A stretch of 64,000 bases of DNA from Lineus longissimus (taxonomy: Eukaryota; Nemertea; Pilidiophora; Heteronemertea; Lineidae). The position numbers and the translations under genes were made by a program. This document shows, piece by piece, positions 12,840-25,346 of the stretch. Each line of letters begins with the position of its first letter. Within the stretch, counting starts at the first letter, position 1. The notes beneath the pieces were generated by a model. The model was not told the origin of the DNA. It searched no databases and worked only from the letters and a program-made list of their open reading frames with translations. Location of the stretch: positions 2,236,501 through 2,300,500 of the forward strand of contig NC_088313.1 of the NCBI RefSeq assembly GCF_910592395.1, in the 5' to 3' direction.

Positions 12840-13040
12840 CGCTGATGCGTTCTGGCATAATTTGACGTCTGCTCCCACGTGAAATCATTGCCGTCATACG
12901 CCATCAATGTTTGCTTATTTCCACAGCGAACGTGTGGAAGTTTTTGACGGATTAGATGAGAGAGGTGGGTCCCTGTGGCCCTCTGGTGCGAATCACGAAA
13001 TCAGGACACGCAAGGTCGTCCACACATCGTGGAGTTAGAA
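12840..13040. promoter_or_regulatory. Candidate regulatory block (E-box, forkhead and GGATTA words)
   Basis: A GC-richer island with CACGTG at 12876-12881, a forkhead-type tgtttgctta at 12908-12917 and GGATTA (Otx/bicoid-type) at 12949-12954. Each motif alone is common by chance. Their closeness in a non-coding island is the only reason to flag this. Confidence 0.2.
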
Positions 13041-13348
13041 TTCCGGCGATGTTGCCGCTGTGTACCGATGTTTGGTTTAGTAATAGAATACTGAACAAAA
13101 TAGATCATTGGACACGCGAACGTCTTTGAAGTGTTGAATCAGTATGATCATCTTCACAACATGATTCCCGCAAGATCTGCGTGTTTTGAATTAAATCCAA
13201 GACAAGTCAAGTTCCTCGGAAGATATCCTTTTGAAATCCCTTCAGAGATGCTTGGATCTTGGGCAACAACGGATGCTAAATGGCTAAGTTTTATTACATT
13301 TTCTCAAGAGCCTCTTCAACCATTCCAAGCTGAGTAGCTAAAGGCATC

Positions 13349-13403
13349 AATGATGATTATGATGACGATGGTGATGATCGATGACGACGACAACGACAAC
13401 GCA
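13349..13403. repeat. Imperfect (GAT/GAC)n trinucleotide tract
   Basis: atgatgattatgatgacgat, then further gatgat and gacgacgacaacgacaac words. Not in a recognisable coding context. Confidence 0.7.
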
Positions 13404-15001
13404 AGTCATCAACTTTACGACGATGTGGATGATTCTGTTCAAACCAGTAAGAAGCCATTTTACTGACTGATAACCAACATTCTGTTGTTGAATTGAAACC
13501 GATCTCTTCATAATGGTAGGGTTCCAGAAGCACTCAAATAACTATAAGTACATCGCTAGAGATTCACTGATAAGTGGACCCAATTTCATACAACTCTCTT
13601 GGGATTTACATGCAGACGGAACTATTTTTCACAGTAAATCAATTCTAACCCTGGATCAGTTGTATTCGAGACATTACATTCTGAACGATGAATGATACAA
13701 AACTCGTATTGTTGACCGTGTACATTTACACAGATAAGCTGGCCCTAAAGGCTTCTGGGGATGACGCATTGACCTGAGAAATTGAAACTTTGAGTTTTTG
13801 GACAACCGCTCAAAAAGTCAGTCTGCTATTAGAATCACACCTCCGTACACAATGTCTCTACGTCAGCCAACTGAATGGTGTCAATGAAACAGGGGCTATA
13901 TGACAAATTCTTTTGTACATGATCCAACATTATCGGCAAACGAGGGGTGCGATTACAATACATCTATAACTCTATCACCCACCTTCTATTTGAGATCAGC
14001 ATTGCTACCATACAGATCATAAAAGAAGACAACACTCCAGCCCTGAGTAATGCTATATTTGCGGATTAAGCTTTTGTAGCAGTACTTTGGTAAGAATCCC
14101 AACTATTGTCTTTTTTTCACAATTTATTGAGAGTCTACAATAACTAATCAAGGTTATGATAACTAAGCAATTCAATTGGTATTATACTATAGAATTTCCT
14201 TTGTAGTTCATGAGCCACCTTTTTAATTATTCAGTGAATGCCCTCCATGTAGTCTAGATTTTCAATTTGAGAGATGTTTTTGGTTTCATACATAATTTAT
14301 ATTGTTATGCAATGCACTAGGAAATGTACAGTTTTCAAATAGCTGTTAGTGCAAACATTCAACAGTATAGACAGAATGTACCAATGTGTTAGAATGTAAT
14401 CTTAGCAAAAAACGTCTGTAGGATGACATCTGTACGTTGAGTTGTTGATCTCAAAATGTTACATCCATCCAGAAATTAGGTAACATTCCACAATACAGAG
14501 AGAATGTTTTTACGTAATGAGTAATCGCTTTCATATCCATCAATTCTATAAGATAAGTCGGTTGGTGGTATAATCGTATGCACCATTTTTACCAGCTCCA
14601 TTAACTTAGAGTATAATATTAACAATGTTTATAAACAATAGATTCATCTCCACCCAGGGGAGTAATTCGTCTGAATTTACTCTCCTAATTGATGTCTAAA
14701 TCCCATTATTCATCCAGCTACATTAATAATTGATACTTGTACAGTTAGGTTTTTAGCTGGCAACTTTTTGATTAAATTGTCTCTTTAAAATGTGGAGGAT
14801 ATCTTTTGGGTTAACCAGTTACTGAACTGGAGCTTGAGTCCTGATGCACTAATATCTTATCGGAGCGAACAGATCATCCCAAGGTAGTTTATAATTATTT
14901 ATACTGATGAATATATTGAAAATATGATTGTTTTCTTCTCAATTTTTGCAAAAATCTTATTGCACAGGGCTAACAAGATTCAAAATTCAAGAAACGCGAT
15001 T
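13404..15001. other. AT-rich spacer
   Basis: No gene, repeat or regulatory cluster recognised. The frame at 13513-13695 has no family resemblance. The tract 14080-14760 is particularly AT-rich. Confidence 0.4.
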
Positions 15002-15150
15002 ACAGTTGAACCTTCTTCAGCAGACACCTCTGGCAGCACCCTCTCTATTAGAGACAGTGATTTTAGTCCTTTCTATCTGATTTGGCCTCTGTAATAAGGC
15101 CACCTCTCTATCAAAGACAGCATTTGTCAGTCCCAGGGTGGGGAAAAGGT
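15002..15150 (+). mobile_element. Interspersed repeat family 1, copy A
   Basis: Begins acagttgaacct and contains caccctctctattagagaca, gtgattttagtcc, ttggcctctgtaataaggc, cacctctctatcaaagacag and tgtcagtccca. The same ordered words occur in copies B, C, D and E. Family ends appear to be a terminal inverted repeat (tgaacctctctattaaggac versus gtccttaatagagaggtt), which suggests a short MITE-like element. Here the 3' inverted end is lost. Confidence 0.75.
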
Positions 15151-15776
15151 ATGGAAGGGTTGACTTCATTTTCAAATTATTTTTCTTTGACACTGATCGC
15201 CTTGTCATTTATCTAATTATTTAAACCTTGAACTCAGCCGGCAGTTATTCTGTCATTCAGGTCAGGAAGTTAATTAAAGCTTGTCTAGTCCTTTCAATAT
15301 TTCATCTCAAGTTAAACTTCCCAGCTAAACTAATACATCCATGCACACATCCTGTAAGAATAACATACACCAACCTAGCAAACTCAACCCGAACATCCTA
15401 TAGATTCGGTCGATAAAAACTGTCAATTTCAATGAATTAGATTCACACATTTCGGCTTCGGCAAACCTTAATTTTCATTAAAAGTGATTACCTCCTCGCG
15501 TAAAAAATCCCTCTGGACTTGGCTGGTGTCCCTTGGTGATCAAGCACAGCTGCCTATTATTGACAAATTTTACTCTAATTTACCAACGCATCGTTGGCTC
15601 TCAGGATGGTGTGTTTCGCAAATACTAATTTTCAACCAATATTTCACTCTTTAGATGGCTTCATTCACGAATTTAGCAGGGAAATAGTTGGCAAACGCCC
15701 TGATGAATCCATTCACCACCATTCCAGTTATTCAGTCTGGACCAAAATTGAGTTGAAACGGGTGCACATTTGAGAG
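15151..15776. other. Spacer between copy A and the 34-bp minisatellite
   Basis: Ordinary AT-rich sequence; frame 15228-15416 is unremarkable. Nothing recognised. Confidence 0.4.
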
Positions 15777-15994
15777 ACAGAGCTGCTCTCTAAGTTACAC
15801 TCTCACCAGTACAGAGCTGCTCTCTAAGTTACACTCTCACCAGTACAGAGCTGCTCTCTAAGTTACACTCTCACCAGTACAGAGCTGCTCCCTAAGTTAC
15901 ACTCTCACCAGTACAGAGCTGCTCTCTAAGTTACACTCTCACCAGTACAGAGCTGCCCTCTAAGTTACACTCTCACCAGTACAGAGCTGCCCTC
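15777..15994. repeat. Homogeneous 34-bp minisatellite
   Basis: Six complete copies of acagagctgctctctaagtt followed by acactctcaccagt, start 15777, period exactly 34, plus a 14-base partial seventh copy at 15981-15994. Only three substitutions separate copies (ctctc, ctccc and cctct variants at one small site), so expansion is recent and the locus is probably polymorphic. 34 is not a multiple of three and no frame stays open. Confidence 0.97.
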
Positions 15995-15998
15995 ACTT

Positions 15999-18637
15999 AG
16001 TGTCACCTCACCACCGCATATCAGGTAACTTTCATGCTCTATATACATGATATAGTCAATACCATTGGCCTTCAGAATTTGCATTCACCCTGATTAATTG
16101 CTTGCATTTAAGCACACAACTATTGTACTACACAACCATGAAAACAAAATACAAACAAACACTAAAATTCACGCTGTCTACCAAACATCTGTTCTCGCTC
16201 ACATACAGAATATAATCCCATTAAGCCGTGCCACCAAAGCGCGCCGATCTCAACCGTAACCGTGGTTATTCATCATATCTACCAATAACCTGCTCCGGTC
16301 CCGTGAGGTTTGCCATAAATTCATCCTGCGCACGCCATCAATGAAGATTTAATTTTATAAATCCATCAGCAGGCTGGCCGAGTTTTCCCGTGGGGCTGCG
16401 AGGCCCAAATCTGATACTGAGGCCTCACAAACTCGAGGTTGGCCATTTAATCCATCACTTGACACCCCACCTGACATTTCATCATGATCCCGGTTTAAAC
16501 ATTACGCTTAAATCTATATGATCTAATACTAAGGTGAATCGTGGAACGTTACATGTAACATTGAATGAAAACACACCAATATGATTAATCAAGGAGCGAA
16601 CTTACAAACAAACTAACAAACAAAAGGCTAAGAGAGTACCTCCCAACAAAGGCGAGAAGAACATCTTGTACAATACCTGATACTAAATTGTAACAGACAA
16701 TTCATTGGCCGCGTAATGGCTAACTAAACCAGAAGACAATAACCTCAAGAGTCCATCGATAAAACGTATCAAGATGGACGACATCTTACAATAAGGGTAC
16801 ACTTAAGTGACTATTGAGAGCAAAGATGAACGACAATTGGCCATGAAACGTCATTTGGCGATGTTATCTTTTTTCAATTCACAGGATTCAAGGGATGATT
16901 TTGATCTTTTTATTGCCCTTTGTTCGCTGTGACGTGTTCGGCTTTGAAAGGGATGCAAAATCACTACAAGCAGGGCACCAACTTGTGGTATGTTATCTGA
17001 GGCTGCTCGTAGATTGTTTGGATCCAGCACATGGGGAACCTTTGCGGGTCCGAATTCATGCTAAAAAATAGTCGGGACAACCGCTCGGATGGATGAAGGG
17101 CACTGACTTATCACACTTTTTGCGACCTTAACCAGAATAGTTCTGATGCTTGCACATGCTGAAATGCTCTGAGTTCTCACACTAACTTGAGTCATGGAGT
17201 TGAACAATTGAAGCAAATTCGGTGTTTGTCCTACGGCAGAGGTTTGATGCTTTCATCATGGGTACTGTGGGTAGAATGGGAGCTATCAGTCTGAAACACA
17301 GATTTCCTTCCACGTCACGGCAGGACACAATCCAATGATAACTCTATGTGATGGCTGACCAGTTTGCCAGTCCAGTCCGGTAATTTTGAATTTAACTTTG
17401 AACTTACAGCCTAGTCATTTAACTTAACCATGGAGTAATGAAATGGTGAACATCCAAACTGAACAAGGATGACCTGACAGGCAACAGATGTTTGAAGAAC
17501 CTCAGCAGACCCCCTCCCCTGGCAGCAGCCAGAATTGGCATGGACCACTTTAAGTCATGTTCCATTATGTTAGTGTTTTCTCCTGTCATCTAAAGCCACT
17601 CTAACACCAATTCAAATGGGATTGCATCAAAATGGGCAATTATTGGCCAGACAGGTGCCAACTCAAGCTCTCAGTCTCTCACCAGGATGGATACCAATGT
17701 TGGCCGTCATGTCGTGCTTTCCTACACGTTTTTTTTTGAATAATATCAACTCCTGGTTGTCCTTTAACGGCATGTGTTCATCTTTTAATGGATATCAACT
17801 ACAATACAGATCAGAAGTATTTCCTCCTAGGTGTGTATCATGAAACCCTTCAGTCACATCTCTAATGGGATTCAATTACATACTGGTAAAAAGTAATGAC
17901 CTATAGCGTGTATCATTGACGTTGTGCTTAAACATCATCTGCTAGAAGTTATTTCAAATTGGACATAAAACCTTTGCCCCCAAACTGAAATATTGGTTCA
18001 CATCAGGACAGTGATGATGAAATATATTGCAACTATACTCTGGTACAATCAAGTATGGATCTAATCTATACTTGGTACAATCCATAATACTACAAATCAG
18101 AGAAAATAAACCTTGCTGTAGGCAAACCGGCATTGCAAGTACACGTATGCAAGTCTTACAGCACAGTTGTCGTTAGAATGCAAACATACCATGTCAAGAT
18201 ATGCGTCAACTGAAATATGTTGGCATCTCTAATTAGGCAGACACCTCTTCATCCTTTTGAGGACACTTGAACCCAACAGCTGGTTAAAGCTTCAAGTATG
18301 AACACTTGCCGAAATTTCACATCCACAATGCCCTGCTCGTTATACCAAATCCTTTCAGAGAGTTGGAGCATTCATGCCATCTGTACTTCTCCCAATCTTT
18401 TATATATTTTCCGTAATGGCTTTGGCTAATTGCGTCTCCGATATCTACGATACAAAGTTTCATCCGATCGCGCCGTATATACACACACATATCTAGAGTA
18501 CATTTCAGCTCAACAAGCTATTCAACATGAATATTGTACCGAGTTCTTCAGTCTTTTACCCTGGAAAGCACCGCAAAAATATTTCCACCATACCTAGAAA
18601 GAATACCCTGTAGAACTGCAAAAGATAATGCATTGCT
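15999..18637. other. Spacer with one GC-richer island (16200-16500)
   Basis: The stretch 16200-16500 contains gatttaattttataaatcc and ccatttaatcc, Hox/Cdx-like A/T words in a GC-richer context, and may be a conserved non-coding element. The rest, including the frame 17616-17843, shows nothing recognisable. Confidence 0.3.
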
Positions 18638-18720
18638 TACTTGCCCTAGTGGGCAATCTTTCATCCACTAGGGCAAGTATCACAATGTTCATCCACTACG
18701 GCAAGTATCACATTACCACA
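18638..18720. repeat. 15-bp stem-loop whose right arm is tandemly repeated
   Basis: tacttgccctagtgg (18638-18652) and ccactagggcaagta (18664-18678) are perfect inverted repeats with an 11-nt loop. The right-arm phrase ttcatccactagggcaagta, then tcacaatg, is repeated directly from about 18689 with one change (ctacgg), so the transcript could pair in two alternative ways. Confidence 0.75.
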
Positions 18721-20073
18721 ATGTCCGCATTAAACGTTTGAATATCACATCCCGCCACCTAGAAAACGTTTTCTGCAGTAAAAAATAGAGCTTATGCATT
18801 TTTCCCCAGAATCTATCCGCGTCAAATAACTGGTTTACTTGCACAAGCTAATAGAGGATTTTCACAAGTCCATCTTGTAAGCAAACTAAGAATATCGAAT
18901 AGCTATTGACCGATTTTTCTCCATATCCAGTAGGCAGAGTCCGCAATGGCTATTAACAGAGGTCAAGGTCAAATGTATTCATTATTCCGTGATACACTTG
19001 ACAACTCGAACACAACCATCACATGAATATATGTCTCAGTTGTAACACTTTGTTATACAACTATAGCCTAAGATATTTGGAGGAAGAAATTATATCATAG
19101 GACCTGTCGAATTCAACTTTTTTCTATAATGGCAATGAACTGCTACCAAATGTGATGCACCAATATTTTCCCGAAACCAAAAGCCTTTAATTTCTGCAAT
19201 GCCAAAAGTTGGCGAAATTGCGTATTTTCAATCCGCGGTAGGAAAAATCACATTTGCTGCCAAATCTATGCCTGATGCATTCGAGTTGAAATCTTGGCAC
19301 ACTTTATAAGTTCATGTTTGCCCCCCAACAAAACAGTCACCACAGTCAAAACATTACCACGTCTGCTTTATTGAAACAACCTTTTGTTAGCAAACTCTCA
19401 AACAGACCTATCAAATCGAATGATCAACTGCACTCCAGGGTAGGTCGCACTAATCAAGCACATTTTGGGAAACTTTCTCAAATACGCTGTCCCGGAAGGG
19501 GATAAACATTGTGATGATTTGTAAGCAAGGTCAAAGACCTTATGATATATGTCAGTCAACTAACGGCAAAAATCGACAATATATCAGTCATGCCCGTGAC
19601 TAAGACAAGTGTATTTGGGAGCCGGCTCTCAATCACATTCGATCGTGTATTGCTACAACACGAACTAATCCGTATCATATGAAAATTACTGCGAGTAAAT
19701 GGCCCGGACGACATAAATATTCTAGACGTCATGAATTTTTCAGCTGCACGTTCCTCCCGGTGGATATATCGGCCTCGGCGGGATCATACAAGTTTTATGG
19801 GTCAAGCCATAAACGCTAGCAGGTTGCCAAGATAGGAACGATGCAAGGGCAATGCCATGTTGCGGGTTTGACGAATCATGCTAAGAGGCAAAACAATGAT
19901 GTGGAATTGTTCTCGTTTTTCTGGTTTACAGATCTATAGATACACTTTAGGTGAAACCAGTTCAGAAGCGTCAAGATTTTCATTTGAGGCTATCGGTGAA
20001 TTGGCAACAATATTTTTCTCCAAACATACATAGAGTCAAGAGCATCTGAGCTAACTGTAAGTCGGCCACATTA
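18721..20073. other. Spacer; GC-richer island at 19725-19815
   Basis: The island holds tttatgg (19794-19800) and ccataaa (19807-19813), inverted Hox/Cdx-type words. I looked on the minus strand for a continuation of the membrane-segment frame at 20074 and found none. Confidence 0.3.
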
Positions 20074-20379
20074 TACTTTCTCAGACACACTCATGAGGCA
20101 AAATATATTGGCGAGGATAGTTAATGCAAGAAGAAACCCTCTCTCAAGCAACTCGGCTTTCTTCAGCGAGACAATCAATACAAAAACACCCGTAGTCACA
20201 CTCACAGGAAAGAAAAACGCGTCGACATATACGTTGCACCAATAACAGACGCAAGTCTTCAAGCTAGCAAGTGAATATCGATTGCGCGGGGCACAAGTGA
20301 TGGCCGTCCCATTAAGAAATGAGAAACCAGCGAACACTTGTCCAGACTTCCTTTCTGATGATTCAACATTTATTGAGTT
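20074..20379 (-). CDS. Candidate exon or decayed fragment with two membrane segments
   Basis: The minus-strand frame, bounded upstream by TGA and downstream by TAA (20071-20073), encodes two hydrophobic stretches (DAFFFPVSVTTGVFVLIVSL and FLLALTILANIFCLMSV) joined by a short charged loop KKAELLERG. This hairpin pattern resembles TM1-TM2 of a rhodopsin-type receptor or M1-M2 of a Cys-loop channel (PVSV...LLALT...SE). Key residues are not conserved: no GN, no LxxxD, and the Pro-Cys pair is missing. A weak donor aaa/gtataa lies just before the stop. It may equally be a chance AT-rich frame. No neighbouring exon was found. Confidence 0.18.
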
Positions 20380-20454
20380 TCATAGCTCTCTATCTTCTCG
20401 CGCATAATGAAGCACCCGTGTCATCTATTGATTTTCCCCGAAGAATGTTACTGG

Positions 20455-20790
20455 TTCGAGGACAAGTCTTCACTATCATAAGAACTTGTCTTGTCTTTAC
20501 AAAACTTATGCATGTTCTGGTAAGGCGCATCAAAAGATTTCAAATCTCAGCTTAATATAGTATCAGGCAAATGAATGTTTTATCGTAGTTAAGAACAGCA
20601 AAGGCTAGCAGAATATAAGACCTTATTACAGATTGAGGACATGTCTTGTGTTTCCCAAATGCAGTTTGTTTCAGCATACAGGGTACACTGAAAAACGACA
20701 CAGTATAGTATTTGGCAAATATAACTTTGTTTGTAGTCAAGACAGCAAAGGCTAGCTGATTATAAGACTTTTACTCAGAACTTGTCACCA
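20455..20790. repeat. Diverged tandem repeat, unit about 150 bp
   Basis: tatagtatcaggcaaat (20556) recurs as tatagtatttggcaaat (20704). The following words acagcaaaggctagc and atataagacctt or ttataagactttt also recur. A gaggacaagtctt (20458) / gaggacatgtctt (20637) / agaacttgtc (about 20780) series implies a partial third copy upstream. Confidence 0.65.
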
Positions 20791-23700
20791 CCACCATCAC
20801 GACAGTCTATGCTCACCTCCTTAACACACATTTTCTAAGTTACTTCCCAGACTGTATTCAAATAACTGCCTCATCTCATGTATAAATACATAAAAATACC
20901 CCAAACAACTTGCCTCACCATATTGATGTATAAATGAAATGTTCCACTTGGCACTTTGGAGGGTGAGAATTTAATTTCCTCCTGGTAAGGATAAATTGGT
21001 TAATACCTCGAGCCGCCACCATCAGACTCTAGTTAAGTATGTGCTGGTTGTGGCTGGATTCAGCCAAAACTACACTGTGGTGAACACGGGTAACCGAATC
21101 TACGGCAGTAGTCAGGGTTTACTCCAGATGGGGGACGGGGCCAACCAATTCTTGTTTCCCTCTTCACCAACATGACCACAAGAAATCTGGCAAATCAGTT
21201 GCCAGATTGCCGAGAATCAAGCAAGACTTCCAACTTGCCGAGGTGGCCACGTCTGGGAAACTGATCACACCTCTCCAGGGTGAAGATCGAAAACAGGGCC
21301 TGTAGTATGATAGGCACTTTCTATAAAGTGGGGATCAATCACAGTTCAAAGTAGCAGTAACTAAGTGATCTAACACACTCAACAATTTTTTTTCCAATGG
21401 TTGCAGAGAAGCATCATAATGACCAATAACATTAGTAAGGAGAAAGCTTGGCACAAATTGTTATTTCAATGAGAGTCGACCAAACCAATAATTCAAACCA
21501 GCGATGCCGCAAATTACCTTGGAAAAACATACCATTGTTGGTGATCTCCCTTAAGCAAATAAAATCAATCAAACTGATATCGGTTGACGGATACAAATAA
21601 ACAACCATTAAAATCTACTACCACTCAACAAAATCGGATTTATCATTAAATCGGTCCCCACAATTGTTGGATAAGTGTCAATATGAACAGCAATAATGCT
21701 TGTGATAAATGTACTTTTCAAATTTTTATCACGACGATGCGTAACGTCATCACTTAGAACCAGATTGTGAGAAAACACGTCTGCTACAACTTTCATCTTC
21801 GCTGCAATGTTTATCTTTGTAATTGCTACTGATTTTCTTAACCAGAAGATGATTGTGCTATTTCATTCTCAGCCAAAAAAGCACCAGTCACGTTACAAAT
21901 CTTTTAAAATGGCAAATTCCCGTGACATTGACACAGACTTGTCATAAAGCATCCAGAATGCTTCATGGCTGTTTTATGCTCGGATCAAAGTGCACATCTG
22001 CACCTGCCCGGTGCAGCAGTGACTAATCCACTCTTGTTATTCCAAGCTTTGAACCGGTGTACGTTTTTAAACATGCTTGATGCACAGAAGTTCTTTGGGA
22101 GTGGTCTACTAAGATATTGGGACAACGAGGAAAAATTTAACACCATTTCGGCTAAACGCTTTCGCAGGTTAACATCAGACTTTTGTTTGCTTTCCTGTGC
22201 AATGCATGGTTAAAATTTTCAATCCCCGATCGGAAATGACGTAGTTTGATCACATTCAACTGTAAATCTATTGAACAGTGGCACTTATTTCGTCAATTGA
22301 TGACCTTTTTTGGGCCGTGATCAGGGATTGTAACCTCGTTCCTAATGCATTACAGACATCGGAGAAATCCAAGAAGACAATGCAAAGACATCATCTCATA
22401 AAATCCAATAACTTTCACATTGCAATATTCCCACATCCCCGACGACATTACACAAATGCATGCCTCATGGTTCTACTAAAATTGTCAATGGTTTTTTCTT
22501 CTCAGCAACAGGTAAACACTAATACACGTCAATCAACAAACCATTCTAGACAGCGCCCCCTAAGGGCTAGGATTGGTTTTGAACGATATTGACCAGGCGA
22601 AAGGTGAAATCAATAACAATTTCTGACGACTTGGAGCAAACCCACAAGGTATTGATCGGTGGGAAATAACATCAAAACAATAAAAATTTCTATATTTGTG
22701 ACAGCTATTTCGCATGTTGAGCCTTATTTTGAAATGAATATGGCGTTGTGTTATAAGAACCCCAGCCAATTATATCAAGGGGAACGTTTCAATTCGAGGC
22801 ACTTTCAAGGGCTGTGCTATTGTTGTTAATCGTCTGATCATTTTCCGAAACAAAAAACCTGCAGTATCCTTGCACTTTTTCTCTGCCTGATCATACCATT
22901 GCAAAAGCTAAGGTTATTTTGCATTATTTGTTACAAATACTAAAACTTTCCAACAAATGGAAGGTACAACAAACAACAAATTTTATCCATCACTACACAA
23001 ACATTTGCGTAAGAAACTCCGCCATCCTTTTTAACAAATGGTGTAGTCACTATAATCTAAAACAGCTGAAAGAGACAACACAAGAAAAATATAACTCTTT
23101 TTTGCAAAATTTATCATCTGTTAACACCAAATCACGGCATTATGAACTAAAGACAAGACAACAGGTATTTTCTATTTAAAGATATGTATTAAGGCGCTTC
23201 TCAAACACTGAACTACATGTCATATTTATCCATATTACAACAGCCAAAGGGCTAAATACAGTATGAATAGGCTCCGTGTCAATGGGGCATTTAAAAAGTC
23301 GCCAGTGTGATTGTAACTATTATTGACAAATGCAACATTTTTGAAGGTAACGAAACTGACTTGATATGAATATTACTTCAAGAAAGATCTAGAAGCAAGC
23401 AGTAGTGAATAACTGGTTGACAAAAGGTGCAGGGATATTTTTTATTTGACATGTTTGATCAGCGCTAAAGTTATTCAACTCTTATTATCGGCCAATGTTC
23501 TTCCTGTTGCATCAGCTTACAAATTAATCGAATTTTTTTTGAAAATTAAAAAAATCTATATTTTGCAAAAGCGCAAAAATGAGCACAATTTTTTTTGGTA
23601 AAACGCAAATATGGGTACAAAATGTTATAGTTTACAGTATCTGCAATCACCATCACCACATGTGACATGCACAGCCTCCACCCTAGCTGTTCTGGAAGTT

Positions 23701-24085
23701 ATCACTTGACACCATCTGCATCAGCTGTACAGATGGTACAACTGTAACGATCAGAAAGAAAATGGAACAGAAAAGAATCATTTAGAACCACGTCGGGTAC
23801 CATGAATGGTATCTGTCCCGGGCCAGATGTATGGTGACATATTGTGGTTCAATTATCAGGAGAAAATATTCTAGACATATTGTGATCAAACTGTGAAAAT
23901 ACTTCCTAGCTGCAGCTTCCAGACCACTACACTATGGTCTTCCACGTCACGATAAATAAACAGCAGGACTCGCAGACATTTGATGCGAGATCGCACTGGC
24001 TGATCCATGCTCCAGGGTGCTAATGTAATGTCTTTCACCCCGATGGTTTGCTTTTAATGGTGTGAGTATTTTTAAATAGTACATT
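20791..24085. other. Spacer with one perfect hairpin
   Basis: At 21184-21208 aatctggcaa/ttgccagatt pairs perfectly (10 bp) with loop atcag, followed by repeated ttgccgag words. Frames 21965-22213, 22278-22592 and 22919-23179 are open but unrecognised; the last is Lys/Asn-rich from local AT bias. No complete gene or mobile element recognised. Confidence 0.35.
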
Positions 24086-24271
24086 ATGGTAAATATCAGA
24101 AATCAATTGTTGGTTGGCAGTAGAGATGGGGGTAATGAATCGTGTAGTCCGTGCAGCGAAACCACATCCCGTGATATTGGTTTTACTAATCTTCCATCGA
24201 TATCTCCAAACATGGCAAGGGGAGAAATAGCCCTTGTGTCAACAGGACGGCTTGACTATGGCTACTGTCAG
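24086..24271 (+). CDS. Candidate exon ending in a consensus splice donor
   Basis: From ATG at 24086 the frame runs 62 codons to TGTCAG followed by gtaaac at 24272, a good donor in phase 0. Codons are mostly purine-first (RNY-like), unlike nearby open frames. The product is Gly/Ser/Asn-rich, with the end reading ARGEIALVSTGRLDYGYCQ. No family recognised and no signal peptide. The true 5' edge is unknown; possible acceptors lie at aaatag and atatcag around the ATG. Purely a candidate. Confidence 0.2.
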
Positions 24272-25270
24272 GTAAACTATAACAAAGACAATTTAAATGT
24301 ATTACCCTTCTTGTGGCAAACATCTATCCTTCATCACAGAAAGACCACGATAGCATTTGAAGTGTGCATATCTACCAGTCCTTCACAATAAATATCACCG
24401 TAGACAATGGCTTACCCCTTTAAATCCCTTAAGACTATTACTCGCAGCCTAGCGATTGAATCTCGTGGCGCAAGACACTGATTTGTCACGGAGATATTAA
24501 TGAGAATGACCCCGGCAAATGCATTACATACATCTACAAGTAAATACAACAATATTGAGAATTTATTACCAGGAGTGATGGAATTTGGGATCATGTAATG
24601 TGGCGTAGGGCTTGTGCTCGGAGAATTACATGATTAAAATAAAGCACCCAAAGGCCGCAGACTCCACATACGAACTGATGGGTTATCGACCGTTATATTA
24701 TTCTAGAGAACTCGAGTCTTGCGGTTATTGTAATTGTTTTCTTCGAGGCCAGGCAAGTGCTTCTTTTCTTCGTTCAGCAAGCTGGCTGCACCAATACTGT
24801 GAACATTATTGCAACTCATTACTGCAGCAATTCACAAAATTTCTGAAAAATATGATAATTTTCACAATTTTTATTTTAGCAGATTCAAAACTTCTTTCCG
24901 TTTTTCCAATCAAAAAATACTTTTTCCTGGTTTTTATTTTCATGAATCCTGATTATTTATGAAATTCATAAAACAAAATCACCTACGTAATTTGAGGGTT
25001 TTCTGTATCAAAAGATGAATTGGGCATTAAAAAAAATTCCATGTCTAACAGCAATGGATCTGGTCAATTGACAGCATTTAATGCTGGGTGTGGCTGCAAT
25101 ATTTTTCTTCCCCAGTGTCAGTTATTTTTAATTAATAGCATGTGAATGATGTATTCACTGGAATCACTGTGCAACAGACTGTCATTAAACAGATAGACTA
25201 TCAGCCCACAAGAAGTGACCGAGACACTCTGTTCAAAGGCAAATTCTATTGAAAAATATTCCCAGTTGAG
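24272..25270. other. AT-rich spacer
   Basis: Very T-rich from 24830 to 25030. The frame 24612-24962 is Tyr/Phe-rich from composition. No gene or repeat recognised. Confidence 0.4.
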
Positions 25271-25345
25271 TTGGCATCTTTATCAAAGCATCAGCACAGC
25301 AGAAGACTGGCAATCTAGAGATCACTGGTTCAAATCCTTGTTCCT
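25271..25345 (+). mobile_element. tRNA-derived SINE head or degenerate tRNA-like sequence
   Basis: Begins ttggcatctttatcaaagca (A-box position), continues agactggcaatctagagatc and ends with a good B-box, ggttcaaatcc at 25327-25337. Box order fits an internal pol III promoter, but a short extra cacagcaga insert and lack of paired stems rule out a working tRNA. It abuts family 1 copy B directly. Confidence 0.5.
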
Positions 25346-25346
25346 G

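Noticed and set aside
15777-15994. 34-bp repeats as a CRISPR array
   Set aside because: Copies are head-to-tail without unique spacers, and the context is animal genomic DNA.
20074-20379. Firm call of a nicotinic-type channel exon
   Set aside because: The LLALT...SE resemblance needs a 4-residue shift and the conserved Pro-Cys pair and M3 exon are missing.
25271-25345. Functional tRNA gene
   Set aside because: The acceptor and D stems do not pair and an insertion lies between the A-box and the anticodon region; SINE head is the better call.
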